A program made the position numbers and the translations under genes. A stretch of 64,000 bases of DNA from Elephas maximus indicus (lineage: Eukaryota > Chordata > Mammalia > Proboscidea > Elephantidae), in NCBI RefSeq assembly GCF_024166365.1, contig NC_064827.1:47892635-47956634 (forward strand), written 5' to 3'. How positions within the stretch are numbered: the first letter of the stretch is position 1; every line of letters begins with the position of its first letter. Under the pieces are notes generated by a model. It saw only the letters and a list, made by a program, of their open reading frames with translations. It did no database searches and was not told the DNA's origin. Of the stretch, positions 1 to 36,416 are shown one piece after another.

Positions 1-3000
1 AATGTCTCAAGCACAGTGCTTGGTTTAAGAATATTAATCAACATCAAACCTGACTGTGGGTAGTCAGAGCTCTCCCCTGCTGGCCCAGGAAGGCCTCACG
101 CCTACAGCTGGTTTCAGAGAGCAGAAAGGGACCTGGGTCCCCTGGCGGAAGCACCTCCCTGAACCTGGAGCTGCCTACACACTTGCTCTCCTGCCACTCT
201 CTCCATGCCGATTAGCTCGTTGTTACTTGCCATTGAGTTAATTCTGATTCTCGGTGACCTGATGTGTACAAAGTAGAACTGGTCCACAGGGTTTCCAAGG
301 CTGTGACCTTTCAGAAGCAGATTGCCAGGTCTCTCTTCTGAGGCGCTTCTGGGTAAGTTTGAAACATCAACATTTTGGCTGGTAGTTTAGCACTTAATGG
401 TTTGTGCCACCCAGGGATTCCAGGCCTCTGTTTTTACCATTTGGAAACGAACAGGATTCCATTCCTTAACGCATGTTCACCTCAACCACTTGGCTCTCTG
501 TCTCAACAATCTCAGCTACCTAGATAATATTTTTGAATACATGTGACATTATTTTCAGTATAACATTTGCAGAGCACCTACTATGTTCTAAGCATGGCCC
601 CAGGCTTCTACTGTCCATTCATCCCATGTTAGCACAGGCTCAGACTGCATGAGAAGTTAGACCTTTCAACATCTACTACTTGTTGCCTAGCTGATATGAG
701 TACACACACCACATCATGGAAGCTCTGAGGGCAGATCTATTCTCACCAGTGTACGCACGCCTGCACGAGAGAAGGGAAAGAATGAAGTACTCAGTATGTA
801 AAAATTTCCTCACCCTATGTTACGTATCAGCTTCACATACAGAAAATGTGCCCACTCTGCTGAAGTGATTTTAAAGGTAGTTAAACCAATGCCTTTAAGT
901 TAGGCTGCTTTCCTTCATCTTCAGATGTATTAAAGTCTGTCCACAGCCACAAAGTTTGTGGAAGGCTGGAGTCATCTGTCAGTTTGACAAATAGCACAGC
1001 TGTTGCTGAGGGAGTGGAAACCCTGCTGGTGTAGTGGTTAAGTGCTACAGCTGCTAATCAAAAGATCAGCAGTTTGAATCCACCAGGCATTCCTTGGAAA
1101 CCGTATGGAGCACTCTACTTTGTCCTATAGGGTTGCTATGAGTCGGAATTGACTTGACAGCAACCGGCTTGATTTTGGTTTGCTGAGGGAGTGGGGTGAG
1201 TAGCAGGTCCAGGGAGTTTCAAACTATCTCACAGTGTTCTCAGGCTTTTTACAGCTTATTGAAATATACACATACATTCTAACACAACTGTAAGACTCAA
1301 GGAGGGGCTAAAATCTGGCATTATTTAATATTTTTATTACTTACTAGGCAAATATTATTATTAATGAAGTAAAAAGAGACTTCCCTACAGTTCAGACTTT
1401 CTAACAAACTAAGCTGTTTTCACTTTTCCTTATTCTCTTCCAGCCCTTGTTCAAATTCATACCATGTGGACATGGTAACAATTGCAGATTAGATACCATT
1501 ATATACTCTCTTTCTCAGGCACAGATGCATACACAGAATGACGGTAAGTACAACAATATTCAAAACTAGGGCACTGTGACAACAGCCCCTTCAGGCCTGT
1601 GGACTGACAGCCCAGTAGGAGATGTTGGCAGGGCAGGGAGACACACCCTGTTCTGCCTGTGTTATTTATGCCTCTGGCAGTGAAGCCCCTGACAAAGAAG
1701 CATGTCACTGGAACACATGCTCTTTGTTCACAGAGGTGCACGCCAGCACCGGCTGCCTAAGAAGGACAGTACCATGTCTGTAGTCTCTCCTCCTTTGACT
1801 CTTTGGCTCTCTTTTTATTTGCTGCACATTGTGGCTATGTTTATTAATTACTTTGTAGCTTAATCTTATAAAACACACATTCATCCTGTGAGCTATGTAC
1901 CAAGGGGAAAACGTTCTTCATACTCTTGAGTGAATCATAAAGAGTGGACAGGGTCTTGAGATTTGGCCCCATGAGCCACCAGGTTACTAAGCTTTCCAGC
2001 ACATGGCTTCCACCATTCAAGTCTTCTTCAACATCTCCTCTCTACCTGCAAGATGCAGCCTGCATGCTGTCTGGTATCAAAGGCCCTCTACAACTGTTCC
2101 CAACCTACCATATCAAAGCAGCCCCCCTATGCTGTGACTTCACTCCAACTAGACTGACAGTGTGGCAGAAAAGATGGCAGGCTCTGGAGTCAGAGCCATC
2201 TGGGTTGAAACTCTAGCCCTGTCTCTCATTTGCTGTGCAGCTTAAGGTTTCCAAGCCTAAAATACAGTCTGCTTCACAGAGTTGTCTGCACATTACAAGA
2301 ATACATCCCTCCAAAACAGGTACTCAATAATTGCTTTAGCTCATAGAGTTATTTGTCAGTTTTTCATAAAAGAATTCATTGCACGGCCCTATGGTTCACA
2401 ACCTCATTATCTACAGACCTCTATGAGAGATCCTGAGGACCAACTCCCTCTCCATGTTCCCTGTCACAGACAGGCTAACATTTTAAAAACTATGACAGAA
2501 TTCAGGAAACAGCACACTAGGTAGTTTTGACCTTTTCCAGTAATCCTTCTAAAACTTTCTTTTGCTTTGAAATTTTAATCGTTTACTGTGTTAAAAATTG
2601 ACATATATATATGTAAAATTAAGTTTGGTCTGTTTGCCACTAAATTAACTTAGATAAAAAGAGTGATTTTTTTTTTCAACTTCTGGAAAACCCTAGGTTA
2701 ACACACACAATTTTAAGTTTTTCTCTTAAAAATGGTTCTTTAGTGCCTCTTGTCTATACTAGAAGTAACAAGGTATCTTACGTGACACATTTACTTATTT
2801 TACACTGAGTATGTTACCCCTCGGTGGTCTGCAAACCATCCACACCCCGACCTGGTGCTCTAACCCCTAAGTCCCTGTGAGCCAGACCATTACAAAGGCT
2901 GCCTGCCAAGCTTCCCCGAAACTGAGACCATCAAGAATTTACACACCTAAGGGGTGCCCTAGAATAAATGACATATGTCTTCGGGAAAACTCTGAGGTGC

Positions 3001-3049
3001 CATTAAAAATGCTAATCACTCCCACCGCTAGCTTGTATTTAAATGTTAC
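1..3049. other. Intergenic DNA upstream of ANP32B
   Basis: No exon was recognised here. The stretch is AT-rich, holds one intact AfroSINE (1018-1180), and has a MIR-like piece around 2160-2240. The short open frames have no splice context or family resemblance. The upstream neighbour in human, HEMGN on the opposite strand, is not visible and would be expected farther out. Confidence 0.7.
1018..1180 (+). mobile_element. AfroSINE, intact, with target-site duplication
   Basis: A tRNA-derived head (GTAGTGGTTAAGTGCTACAG) is followed by the typical body (CTATGAGTCGGAATTGACTTG) and a T/G-rich tail. A 14-bp direct repeat, TGCTGAGGGAGTGG, flanks it at 1004-1017 and 1181-1194, so both ends of the insertion are fixed. 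AfroSINEs are non-autonomous retrotransposons restricted to Afrotheria. Confidence 0.93.
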
Positions 3050-3984
3050 AAAACCGAGGGGATTCTCCCGAACCCGGGGACGCGAGGCTCCTCAAGGGCT
3101 CAGCCCAGCGGTCGGGGCCGCCGTGTCCCCAGCCGGCCGACTCCGCCCGGTGCCACGCAGAACAGCTCGGGCCAGCCGCGATTCCGCCTCGACGGGAGTC
3201 CTCAGCAGCACCTCCGACAGCACCCGCCAACGAGATAGCGGGGTTTGGACTGCTGGCCCCAGTCTGTCTCGGGGAGCGGAGGGGAACCCGAAAGCCCCTG
3301 TCCGGGCTGTCCACACCTCTCGCCTCAGCGGGCGTCGGGCTGGCTTGGGCGAGCCTCCGCGGACCATAAGGCCTCCACAGCCCCCGCCAGCACACGTCCA
3401 GGCGCTGGTCGGAGACCCGCCTCCCCGGCGCTGCGAGGTGCGGCCCGGGGGTCTCAGTCCCGCTGCGGGTGGGGAAGCCCCGAAGGCAGGTCTTACATCA
3501 GCCGCCCCACGTGCAAGCCGAGGGAGGGAGGGAGGGAGGGAGGAAATCGCTCCAGTCCCCCGGGCTGCGCCTTTTTCCCCAACCTCCGCCCCTCCCGCCG
3601 CGCGTCTCCCCGCCCCGTCCTTGGTGCAGCCGCGGCAGCCGAGCCGAGCGGCGCCACGCGGGGCCGAGAGGAGCCGAGCATCCGCCTGCGCCGCGTCGCC
3701 GGTTTAAGCGCAGTGCGGGGCCGCGGCCGGGGGCGGCGGTAGTGAGGCCAGCGCTGCGCTCCTGCCCCCTTTTCCCTCCATGGTTTCTCTCCGCTCCCGT
3801 GAGTAACTTGGCTCCGGGGGCTCCGCTCGCCCGCCCGCACGCCGCACGCCGCCCAGGACCGCGTCGCCGGCCTCTGCCGCCAGCAGACCCCTTCCGACGG
3901 CCTTCGTCGCGCAGGCCTGGACGCCTCTCCCCCCTCCGCCCCCGCCGCGGAAAGTTAAGTTTGAAGAGGGGGGCAGAGGGAAAC

Positions 3985-27704
<23,720 letters not shown>

Positions 27705-28095
27705 GACCCCAATTAACCTGCAAAAAAAACTGTTGAGTATTGGTTGGACTGCTCATGGATTTGGTAGCTGTTTAAAAAAAAAAAAAAAGGTAGCTGTGAT
27801 ACAAACCCCAGGATACCCACCCACCCAAAGAGCCAAAGAATAGTTCCTGTGACATTCCGCCTTCTTCTATTTAGTCCCTCTTGGAAATCCGCCACCAAGC
27901 TTGGGGACTTCACCCCAACAAAATTGTAAGCGTTGTTAGGTTTTTGTGTAAGACTCTTGGCTGTAGCGTGGATAGCTGTGACGGGTGAGTCTGAACCATT
28001 CGTGGCTACCAGTTACACTGAGATTGTAACAGCATTTTTACTTTCTGTACAACAAGGAAGCTTTGTAAATAAAATCTTAACATTTTGGGTCTGTT
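27705..28095 (+). other. ANP32B: ANP32B 3' untranslated region with poly(A) signal
   Basis: An AATAAA at 28068-28073, in the context TTTGTAAATAAAATCTTAAC, is the likely main signal, with cleavage near 28090 before a T-rich downstream element. The UTR includes a poly-A run (27775-27788). A second AATAAA at 28213-28218 could serve a longer form. Confidence 0.8.
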
Positions 28096-28554
28096 TTTCA
28101 TGCTTTTCTTTGCTTCCTTTTTTTTTTTAATGAGTTTTTTTTTTTTTTTTTTTTTACATTAGGACATTTTATGTGATAACTGCCAAAAAAGTATTTTTAA
28201 GAATTTAAGTGAAATAAACACATTACTCTTTGGTAAAGCCTAGTTGTATGCTTACATTTTTAAATTAGACTCTAGTTGTAAGCTTATGGAAGAACACACT
28301 GAAGACCTGGTTTCCTTGGCCTTTTTATGTGGGTGCTGGTTGAGGGGAGATACGCAGGTGTGTAGGCACCTCGAGCTCTTAATCTAGTGCTCATTCTGGA
28401 TGACGGGGGTAACGGAAGCAGACTCTGAAATTGGTATTTGAAATCGGAATCCCTGGAAAGCTAATGGAATAATGTTAATTTCATATAATAGGTGACGTGA
28501 GGAAAAGAGGATAGTATAAAGGAAAGGCCTAACCCAGAATCTCAGGAGATCTGA

Positions 28555-28690
28555 ATTCTGGTTCTGGCTCTGCCTCTGATAGTCTTTGTGACCTTGTGTT
28601 GACCTCTGGGTTGCCGCCCAGTCTGTAAAATTGAGGGGGTGTGACCAGAGGGCCTCTGAAGTCTCTTGCAGCACTGATGGTCTGTGACCC
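28555..28690 (+). mobile_element. MIR SINE
   Basis: ATTCTGGTTCTGGCTCTGCC followed by CTTTGTGACCTTGTG matches a diverged MIR in sense. Confidence 0.6.
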
Positions 28691-30692
28691 TTGCTGACAG
28701 AAAGGTCTGAGGGAAAAAATGGGCTTTGCACCAAGGCTGAAACATTTAGGGATTGACAGACAGGCGAACAGAGTATGGTTTGTTACCAAGATAGGCGTGC
28801 TAAGGAGGAATGACATGTGAAAAGCCTTGCTCAGGAGCGGGTAGGCACTGCCTAAGGTCTGCTCAGCCTTTCCAGAGATGGAAATTTTCTCTATTCTTAC
28901 AGAACTTAAAGGGATTTGGGGGAGGGGAAAGATATTCCACAGCCTGTGTATTTAATGGCTCAACCATTTAATGAAAATAGATGGGTGATTGCATTGTCAG
29001 TCTTACATATTTTTGTTAGTTGAATTTTAGAAAATCTTAGTTTATATCTACTGGAACGAGTGGGATTTTTATGCATGTAAAAAACAAAGATTGGAATTCT
29101 GAATTCGTAACTAGGAAAAGTTACATAGTTTCAGTGGAGCCCCCCAAGCATATTATTTTAAAATTAAATTCTCCCACTGGCTTTAAAGTAGAATTTGCTT
29201 TTGCAAAGGAAATTCAAGAAAATCTAATTTGATTTCTCAGTAACTTTGGATGATTATTTTTCCTGCTTTTCCAAGTTACAGAACTTTCCTAGTACCTCCC
29301 AAACACCGAGGGTATGCCAAGCCCCTTGGCCAGGTAAGGGGAAAGGGAGACTGGAATATAGAGACACAGCAGCCCGTGGGTTGCTCACAATAGCTTGACA
29401 GGGAGAGGAGACGTAGTGTGAGAGTGATATTTGCTAAGAACTAGAACAAAGAGGGTCCAGATAAGCAGCAGGGTTGTCAGAGACTGGAGAGGTCGCATTC
29501 AGCGAGGACTGGGGAAATCTTCCTAGAAAGGAAGGAAGGTATTTAAACTGCATATGAGTAGGGTTTAGAAATAGGAATGGAGGGAGGATCATGGTAAGCA
29601 AAGGCAGAGGTAGGAAATTGCTCAGTCCCCTTTACATAGGAATAGACAAATTTGACTAGAAGATGAGAAACAGGAATGGAAGGTGAGACTGGAGAAGTAA
29701 TTTGGGGTTTTATCCTAGAGGTCCTTAAAGGTCAGTCTTGTGAATTTACTTTGTAAAAATGTTAACTTGACCTACTTGTGGTCAGTGAGGATGTCTAGGG
29801 AATTACCAAGCCAAAATTTCATTTCTAACATTTTTCTTTTAAAATTGGGTTTTCCAGAAGCCTTTGGCATGATTCTGCTCCCTCTGGGAGAGCCTTGAGG
29901 CTCAGCCACCCTTGGCCAAAGAATGTTATAAAATTCTCAGATAAATAAGTTGTTTTTGGTGATGAGCTCACAGCAGACTATTTCTGAAGTTGTCTCCCAT
30001 CTGAAAGAACTTCATTGGTTTGCTTCCAGCTTTTGCAGTGAATATTTGAGTCATGTCTGGGGTGGACAGGTGCTGTGAGGGACTAGATGACTAATCTTAA
30101 CAGCCCTACAGGTTCAGTGGAGTGTCTTCCTCCGCGTACCTGCCCTCCAGCCAGAGCAGCTGCTCTGTTCTTGTGTGATAATGTTGAAGTATGTTTTTTT
30201 TGAAATTATGGTTCTGCTGCTTTAAAAATCAAAGGTTGGAACCACTGTTCATTATAGAGATGGGGAAACTGAGGCACAGGAGATGGTCAAGGACTGGCCC
30301 AAGGTTTCCCAGTGAAGTAGTGAAAAACCGAGCCTGGAAACCGAAGGGCCCTGTTGTCAAGTTTGCGCTCTTGCCTTTAGTTCATTACCTCTGCTACAGG
30401 AATCCCGGCCCTGAAGGCTTGACTGACAATTCTCATCTGAAAATGCAGACCAGCTTATATAAGATACTCCACACACACCCTCCCCTGCTCTGATCCCCAC
30501 CCTCATCACTAACTAGTACACACACAAGGATAATTGCAGGAGAGTCACAATTGCAATTTTCCAGCAGAAATAGTTTCCACATCTGGCGTTTCTATTGGGC
30601 CACAATTTTCTATGACCAGAGAAAGGCAAAACAACCAAAAGTGACCTTCACTTTTCTCCAGCCCTGTCACATTGTGCTGACATCAATTTTAA

Positions 30693-30722
30693 CGAGGCTG
30701 ATGATGTCGAGGCTGATGATGT
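30693..30722. repeat. 15-bp tandem duplication
   Basis: CGAGGCTGATGATGT occurs twice head to tail without mismatch, at 30693-30707 and 30708-30722. Confidence 0.93.
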
Positions 30723-31491
30723 CGCTGTGTTGACGGTTTGAAAAGGGAGGCTAGAGTTACTGGCCATCTTAATCTTCAGCCGAACAGTCACTCTGCGGGA
30801 AACCACCAAGACTGCAGCAAGTGTGGAAGCTCTTCCAAGAGCCAATTTGGTCAGCTTCATAATCTCCAACCAAGTGGGTATTTTATAACTTGGCCCAGAG
30901 GCGATGGAGAGGGCACACAGAGAAAAAGTCACCCCTTAGAGTTACCACGTGTCTGAGTAAGGGGATTTGACACCAGGTCTCTAGGGCTTGGTGTGTATGT
31001 GTGCATAATAGCATTGCCCTGGGGTATGGAGGTCTCAGACAATCCAGAGACCTGTGTTCTGGCCCCAGTCTGAACACTGGCTGGTGTTTGACCCTCCTGA
31101 GTCACTTCCTCTGTGTGAACTTCCAGTTCCTCAACGGGTAATATGGTGCCCAAGCTAAGTGAGCCTGCAGGTCCCTATACAATTCTGAATGTGGTACAAT
31201 CCCAAGTTCTAACCAGTGATAGGGGTGCTCATGCTGTTCCCAGTGGGAAGCCCAGTTACTCCAGAGCCCTCAGGAGCAGCCAGTATGGGCTTGAACTGGT
31301 GGGAAAATGTCAGAGCTGTGCATTAGGCAGATGGAGTAGAGACAGGTAGATCAGCAGGAGACCAATGAGGAGGCTGCTGCAGTCATCCAGGCAAGGCAGG
31401 ATGAGGCTGCATCCCCAGGACTGACAGGTGTTTTCCAAAAACACTAAAAAGCTAGCATTACACTCAAAAACATGCACAGGAGGTATGTCTG

Positions 31492-31505
31492 CCGCTAGGG
31501 GGCAC
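31492..31505 (+). promoter_or_regulatory. CTCF-like motif 1
   Basis: CCGCTAGGGGGCAC matches the core CTCF consensus CCASYAGRKGGCRS at 13 of 14 positions. It lies in non-repetitive intergenic DNA. Binding is inferred from the motif only. Confidence 0.6.
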
Positions 31506-31513
31506 TTGCACTG

Positions 31514-31527
31514 CCACCAGGTGGCTG
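31514..31527 (+). promoter_or_regulatory. CTCF-like motif 2
   Basis: CCACCAGGTGGCTG matches the CTCF core at 13 of 14 positions, in the same orientation and 22 bp downstream of the previous motif. Confidence 0.55.
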
Positions 31528-31960
31528 GTGATTGAGTGGAATTCTCTTGTAATCAACCACCAACACCACTGCACTCTTGCAAAATAAAAGAACCATAATC
31601 CCCATTTTACAGATGTAGAAACCGAAGGATTTAGAGTGAAGTGCCTCACCCACATTCGTAGCCAGTAAGTGGCCAGGCTGGGATACCACCCAGCTCTGCT
31701 GGAGTCCAAAGCTCTTTGGTATACGTTCCTCCTTAGTGCCCTATGGTGCCTGGCTCTGTTCTGATGAGAAAATTAGTGAATGTATTTTCTCCTCAGCCTA
31801 GGGGTTGAGTTGCACCCTGGCTAACAAGATGCTAATTACCCTGTTGGCTCTGTATAAGACTCAGGAGGCTCAGGACAGAACAGCTAGATTTTCTAAGTTG
31901 GACTATACAACACTTAGGAGTGCAGGCAAAACAGCACTCTATATTGACAACTAGCATTTT

Positions 31961-32114
31961 GGAGCCCTGGTGGCACAGTGGTTAAACATTCAGCTATTGA
32001 GCAAAAGGTCGGCAGTTTGAATCCACCAGTCGCTCCTTGGAAACCCTTTAGGGCAGTTCTACTCTGTCCTATAGGGTCTCTAAAAGTTAGAATCAATCCA
32101 ATGGCAAGGGGGTT
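31961..32114 (+). mobile_element. AfroSINE
   Basis: It begins GGAGCCCTGGTGGCACAGTG and ends in a diverged body (GTTAGAATCAATCCAATGGC). No target duplication was found. Confidence 0.85.
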
Positions 32115-32677
32115 ACCACTCTTAGTCATATCGATAATTTTACATTGTGGGAGGCAGCTCTGCCATATACCACATTTGTGAACTTGCAAATGACTCTTGA
32201 CTTCTAGGAACTCAGTTTTTCTGTGAATTGGGAGTATCCTGACACTATCTGGTGAGCTAATGAGTGTGACAGTGCTGAACACACATGAGAGGTTACTGTT
32301 GAGAAAGGCTGGGGGACAGCTTATGACAGGCCTTTCTGTGACACACTACGCTGGCATACACTGAACCAGGGTCTGGACACGTAGAGAATCCCTAGAATAG
32401 CAGTTCTCCACAGCTGGCATTAGGCCGTCTGCACCTGGGAGCTGCAGCTGTGATGGGTGAGAAGCAGGCATCTGAGCAGGGTGCATGGTCTGGCACTGGG
32501 GGAGGCTGGTAGTGGGTGACAGAACCCTAGGGAGACTTGAGAAGTCATGAAGAACCTCAGCTCCTGGGAATGGGAATTTCTGTCAGGTCTCTCTGACTTT
32601 GTCCATTCCATTGCTGGGCTCACTGGGAAGGAACCATTCAGTCATTTTCTCAACATACTGAGCATCAACTATGTGCA

Positions 32678-32794
32678 CCTGTTGCCATCGAGTCAATTCT
32701 GACTCATAGTGACCCTATAGGACAGAGTAGAACTGTCCTATATGGTTTCCAAGGAGTGGCTGGTGGATTTGAACTGCTGTGCAGCCAGGGCTCC
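32678..32794 (-). mobile_element. AfroSINE with internal deletion
   Basis: The body is typical but most of the tRNA-like head is missing, leaving GAACTGCTGTGCAGCCAGGG. ACTATGTRCA at 32668-32677 and 32795-32804 is the target duplication (one mismatch), so the deletion is internal rather than a truncation at insertion. Confidence 0.85.
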
Positions 32795-32989
32795 ACTATG
32801 TACAGCCCTGTGTTAAGTACTGCTTATTTACACCAGTAGAAGAGCTCAACTGTCAGCCGATGATGAGTCATATTTATATATGGCAATAGAAGGATGAACA
32901 ATATAGAGATGGTCCCTACCCGCACAGAACTTACAAGCTAGCAAGACAACTATAGAAATAGGCAATTACAATGCAGTATGTAAGTTCTG

Positions 32990-33153
32990 GAACCCCGGTG
33001 GTGCAGTGGTTAAGAGTTCGGCTGCTAACCAAAAGGTCAACAGTTCGAATCTACCAGCTGCACCTCGGAAAACCTATGGGGCAGTTCTACTCTGTCCTAG
33101 AGGGCTGCTGAGTCGGAATCGACTGGATGGCAACTTTATTATTATTTTTTTTA
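32990..33153 (+). mobile_element. AfroSINE with 12-bp target-site duplication
   Basis: A complete copy is flanked by ATGTAAGTYCTG at 32978-32989 and 33154-33165, with one mismatch. Confidence 0.9.
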
Positions 33154-33379
33154 ATGTAAGTCCTGTGAAAGACATAGTACAAGGTGGTGTGAGAATGCAG
33201 AGGAGGGGTAGGACAGCAACAGATCCTCGAATGACATCTATAGCTGAGACCTGAGGGGTAAGCAGGAGAGAGCTGGGCAATGTGTGGAAAGAAGACAGTT
33301 TTAGGCAGAAGGAATGGTGTGCGCGAAAGGCCCCAAGGGCAAGAGAACTGAGAAATACTCACCTTGGGTGGAATGTAGA

Positions 33380-33480
33380 GTTTGAGCTGGGATTTCTAGC
33401 CTCCAGAACTGGGAAACCATAAATTTTGTTCTTCCAACTTGTGGTATTTTTTTGTTACAGCAGCGCCAGCAAACTAAGAC
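33380..33480 (+). mobile_element. MaLR LTR 3' fragment, sense
   Basis: TTTCTAGCCTCCAGAACTGG, CCATAAATTTTGTTCTTCCA and TTTTTTGTTACAGCAGCGCC follow the 3' part of an ERVL-MaLR LTR. The rest of the LTR is not evident. Confidence 0.6.
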
Positions 33481-34482
33481 ACCTTCCCTTCTTCAATAAT
33501 TCAGATCTAAAGCCATTAGGTGAGCAGAGCAAGGTAGGCTTCCCTGGAAGCCATGGGGCCTTAGGTGGGGTGTCAGACCCCAGTCAAGATGAGGAGGCTC
33601 CACACATGGCGATGGGCCAAGGTGAGGTATCCAAGGTGAGTGAGAAGAGAGTCCATGCCTGGGTCAGCTTGGCATGGGAAGTCATAGCCTGAGTGGGGAA
33701 AGAGAGTGTCCACATGGTAGGGAGGCCCAGCGTGGAGAGTCAGCCTGAGCAGGGTGAGAAGGGCATCCTCATAGAAGGGTGGCCTGGAAAGGGCCCAAGG
33801 GGGTGTCAGAGCCCTAGAAGGATGAGGAGGTCATCCGTGTAAACTGAAGTGGAAAAGGAGGAGAGAAGCCCAGTGAGGAATGTCAGAGTCCAAGCAAGGT
33901 ATGGATTGTTCATGCTGGAGGGTGACAGAACATGGGATTTCAGAGCAGAGAGAGGAGAATGTGCAGGGAGGAGGATTGGTCAAATAAGTTAACATAAGGA
34001 TATATAAGGATAATGACAGCCAGATTTCTATTGAAGAAGGAAGCTACAAATATGGAAAGAACTAGAATGAACCCTGTGATGATGGATTGGATAAATGGAT
34101 GAGCTATACTTTTCAATACATACAGAGGGAAAAGTATAGAAATACAGATATAAAATCTGTCTATCTATGTATATTCATTATCATTGTCCACTGAGAGGAC
34201 CTGGGAAAAGTGACAGCCCATTAGCAATAAGCACACTAGCACACAGACCTTTGCTTCTAAATACCATTTCCCACTGAAAGGAGTTAGGACTTCTTAGAAA
34301 TAGCTGATTGCTGATTGTAGGACTGGTTCAGGGAAGATGAGCTTAGAACATCTTGTGCCAGAAAGCATAAAAAAGGCTCAAAGAATGATGGGCACATGTC
34401 AGAAGGACACAAGCCAATTTGAATGACTGCCACTACAGTGTTAAAACGCATACTGAATAGGTTCTGGTTTTAGCAGTTTAGG

Positions 34483-34570
34483 AATCCCTGGGTGGTGCAA
34501 AAGGTTATTGTGCTCGGCTGCTAACCAAAATGGTGGAGGTTCAAGTCTACCCAGAGGTGCCTTGGAAGAA
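34483..34570 (+). mobile_element. AfroSINE head fragment (second subtype)
   Basis: GGAATCCCTGGGTGGTGCAA and CAAGTCTACCCAGAGGTGCC mark the tRNA-derived head. The body is cut off where a LINE 3' end begins. Confidence 0.75.
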
Positions 34571-34838
34571 AATCTTCATTTTTTTTAATTTTATTTTGTT
34601 GTTGAGAATTTACCCAGCAAAACATACACCAATTCAACCATTTCTGTATGTACAATTCAGTGACATTAATTACATTTTTTCGAGTTGTACAACCATTCTC
34701 ACCCACCTTTTCTGAGTTGTTCCTTCCCGTTAACATAAACTCACTGCCCCCTAAGTTCCTGTCTAACATTTCAAGTTGCTGTTGTCACTTTGATCCCATA
34801 TAGTTCTTAAAAGAGCATAATGCTCAAGGCAGGCTAAG
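34571..34838 (-). mobile_element. Afrotherian LINE 3' end, antisense
   Basis: A T-rich start (the reverse of a poly-A tail) is followed by a UTR-like sequence containing AAAACATACACCAATTCAAC. It abuts an interrupted AfroSINE, so it probably inserted there. The LINE family (L1 or RTE) was not resolved. Confidence 0.6.
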
Positions 34839-35640
34839 TAACAGCTTTATTGAGATACAATTCAAATACTATACAATTTACCCACTTAAAATGTATAACT
34901 TGACAGTTTTTAGTATATTCACGAAGTTGTGCAATCACCACAATTCTAGAACATTTCATCACCCTAAAAGAAAACCCTGTACTTATTAGCAAACACTCCC
35001 ATTTCTTCTAACCCCACCCCCAGGCCTGAGCAACCACCAATCTACTTTCTGCGTCTATGGATATGCCTTTCTGGGCATTTCATATAAGTGGAATCACTCA
35101 GTATGTGGTCCTTTGTGATTGGCTTCTTTCACTTAGGGTATTTTTTTTAAGGTTCTCACCCATGTTGTAGCATGTATTAGCACTTCATTATTTTTATTGC
35201 CAAGTGACATTCCATTGTATGGACATACTACATTTTGTTTATCAATTCATTGGTCGATGGATATTTGGGTTGTTGCCCCTTTTATGAATAATTCTGCTGT
35301 TTAATGAATAATACTGTTACAAACATTGTTGTACAAGTTTTTGTGTGAGAATATGTTTTCATTTCTCTTGAGTATATACCTAGGAGTAGAACTGCTGGAT
35401 CACATGGTAATTCTCTAACCTTTCTGAGGAACTGCCAAACTGCATCATCTTACATTCCTACCCAAAATGTATGAGAGTTCCAGTTTCTCTACATCCTCAC
35501 CAACACTGTCTTTTTGATTCCAGTCATCCTGGTCAGTATGAATGGTATCTCATTGTGCTTTTGATTTGCATTCCTCTGATGACTAACGATGTTGAGCATC
35601 TTTTCATGTGGTTATTGGCCCGAATATTATATTTTAACAC
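34839..35640 (-). mobile_element. L1M 3' region, antisense
   Basis: The start ACAGCTTTATTGAGATACAA is the reverse complement of the common L1 3' end. It continues through CACGAAGTTGTGCAATCACC and TTGCCAAGTGACATTCCATT, in the known order. The limits are approximate. Confidence 0.75.
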
Positions 35641-36024
35641 ATTTCTAGATCAATCTGTTCTGCGTCTGGTTGGTGGCATCACGTGATTGAGGCCAGGCTG
35701 CCTCAGGGCATTCTGGTATACTGGGGCTGCTTCCAGAGATGGCCGGGGGCTGAGCAGGTAACCAGGAGAGCAGTTGGACCTGGCTGGAGATGAAGATTTG
35801 GGAGTCAATCCATGAGTACACAGCTCTTGAAGCCCTGCGAGTGGACGGGATTCTCAAGTAGAGTGATGGGAGAAGAATGAAAGTTGGATAAAGTGTTGGG
35901 TACTCTTCGAACTTAAGGGTGAGATGAGGAGGTGGAGACAAATCAAAGATCCACTGTCTAAGTGGGGTGTGAGGAGGGGCAGGACCAGCCAGAGCGGGGA
36001 ACGGAGCCACTATGAGGCCTGAGA

Positions 36025-36233
36025 GGTTTCTGGGTGGCTCAAGCAGTTTGCAATTGGCTATTAACCTAATGGTTGGCAGTTCAAACCCAACCAGTGGTAC
36101 TGCAGAAGAAGGGCCTGGCAATCTGCCTCCATAAAGATTACACCCAAGAAAACCCTGTGGGACAGTTCCACTGTGTAACACACAGGGTCACTGGGAGTCA
36201 GAATTGACTTGATGGCAATGAGTTTTGGTTTGA
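36025..36233 (+). mobile_element. AfroSINE, second subtype, with 13-bp target-site duplication
   Basis: A longer-type copy (GGCAATCTGCCTCCATAAAG and onward) is flanked by exact ATGAGGCCTGAGA at 36012-36024 and 36234-36246. Confidence 0.93.
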
Positions 36234-36402
36234 ATGAGGCCTGAGATCAGGGAGTGTCCAGGCAGGCCTCAGGCAGTGAAAACAGGCTTGGGAGCGGGAG
36301 CCCAGGGGTGAGACCCCTCCCTCAGTGTCAGGGCAGGGCAAGAACCCTGGCAGGTCTGGACTGTTAAGAGGCCTTACACAGTTTCTTGTGCAATCCTCAC
36401 TA

Positions 36403-36416
36403 CTGCCCTCTGGTGG
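36403..36416 (-). promoter_or_regulatory. CTCF-like motif 3, opposite orientation
   Basis: The reverse strand reads CCACCAGAGGGCAG, a full match to the core consensus CCASYAGRKGGCRS. It faces the pair at 31.5 kb, a convergent arrangement 4.9 kb apart. Confidence 0.65.

Noticed and set aside
31514-31527. The second forward CTCF motif as a palindromic site usable in both directions.
   Set aside because: The reverse strand departs from the consensus at the central AG, so only the forward reading is supported.
35645-36181. A 178-codon frame on the - strand.
   Set aside because: Its first part is the reverse strand of an AfroSINE, and the rest has no recognisable domain.
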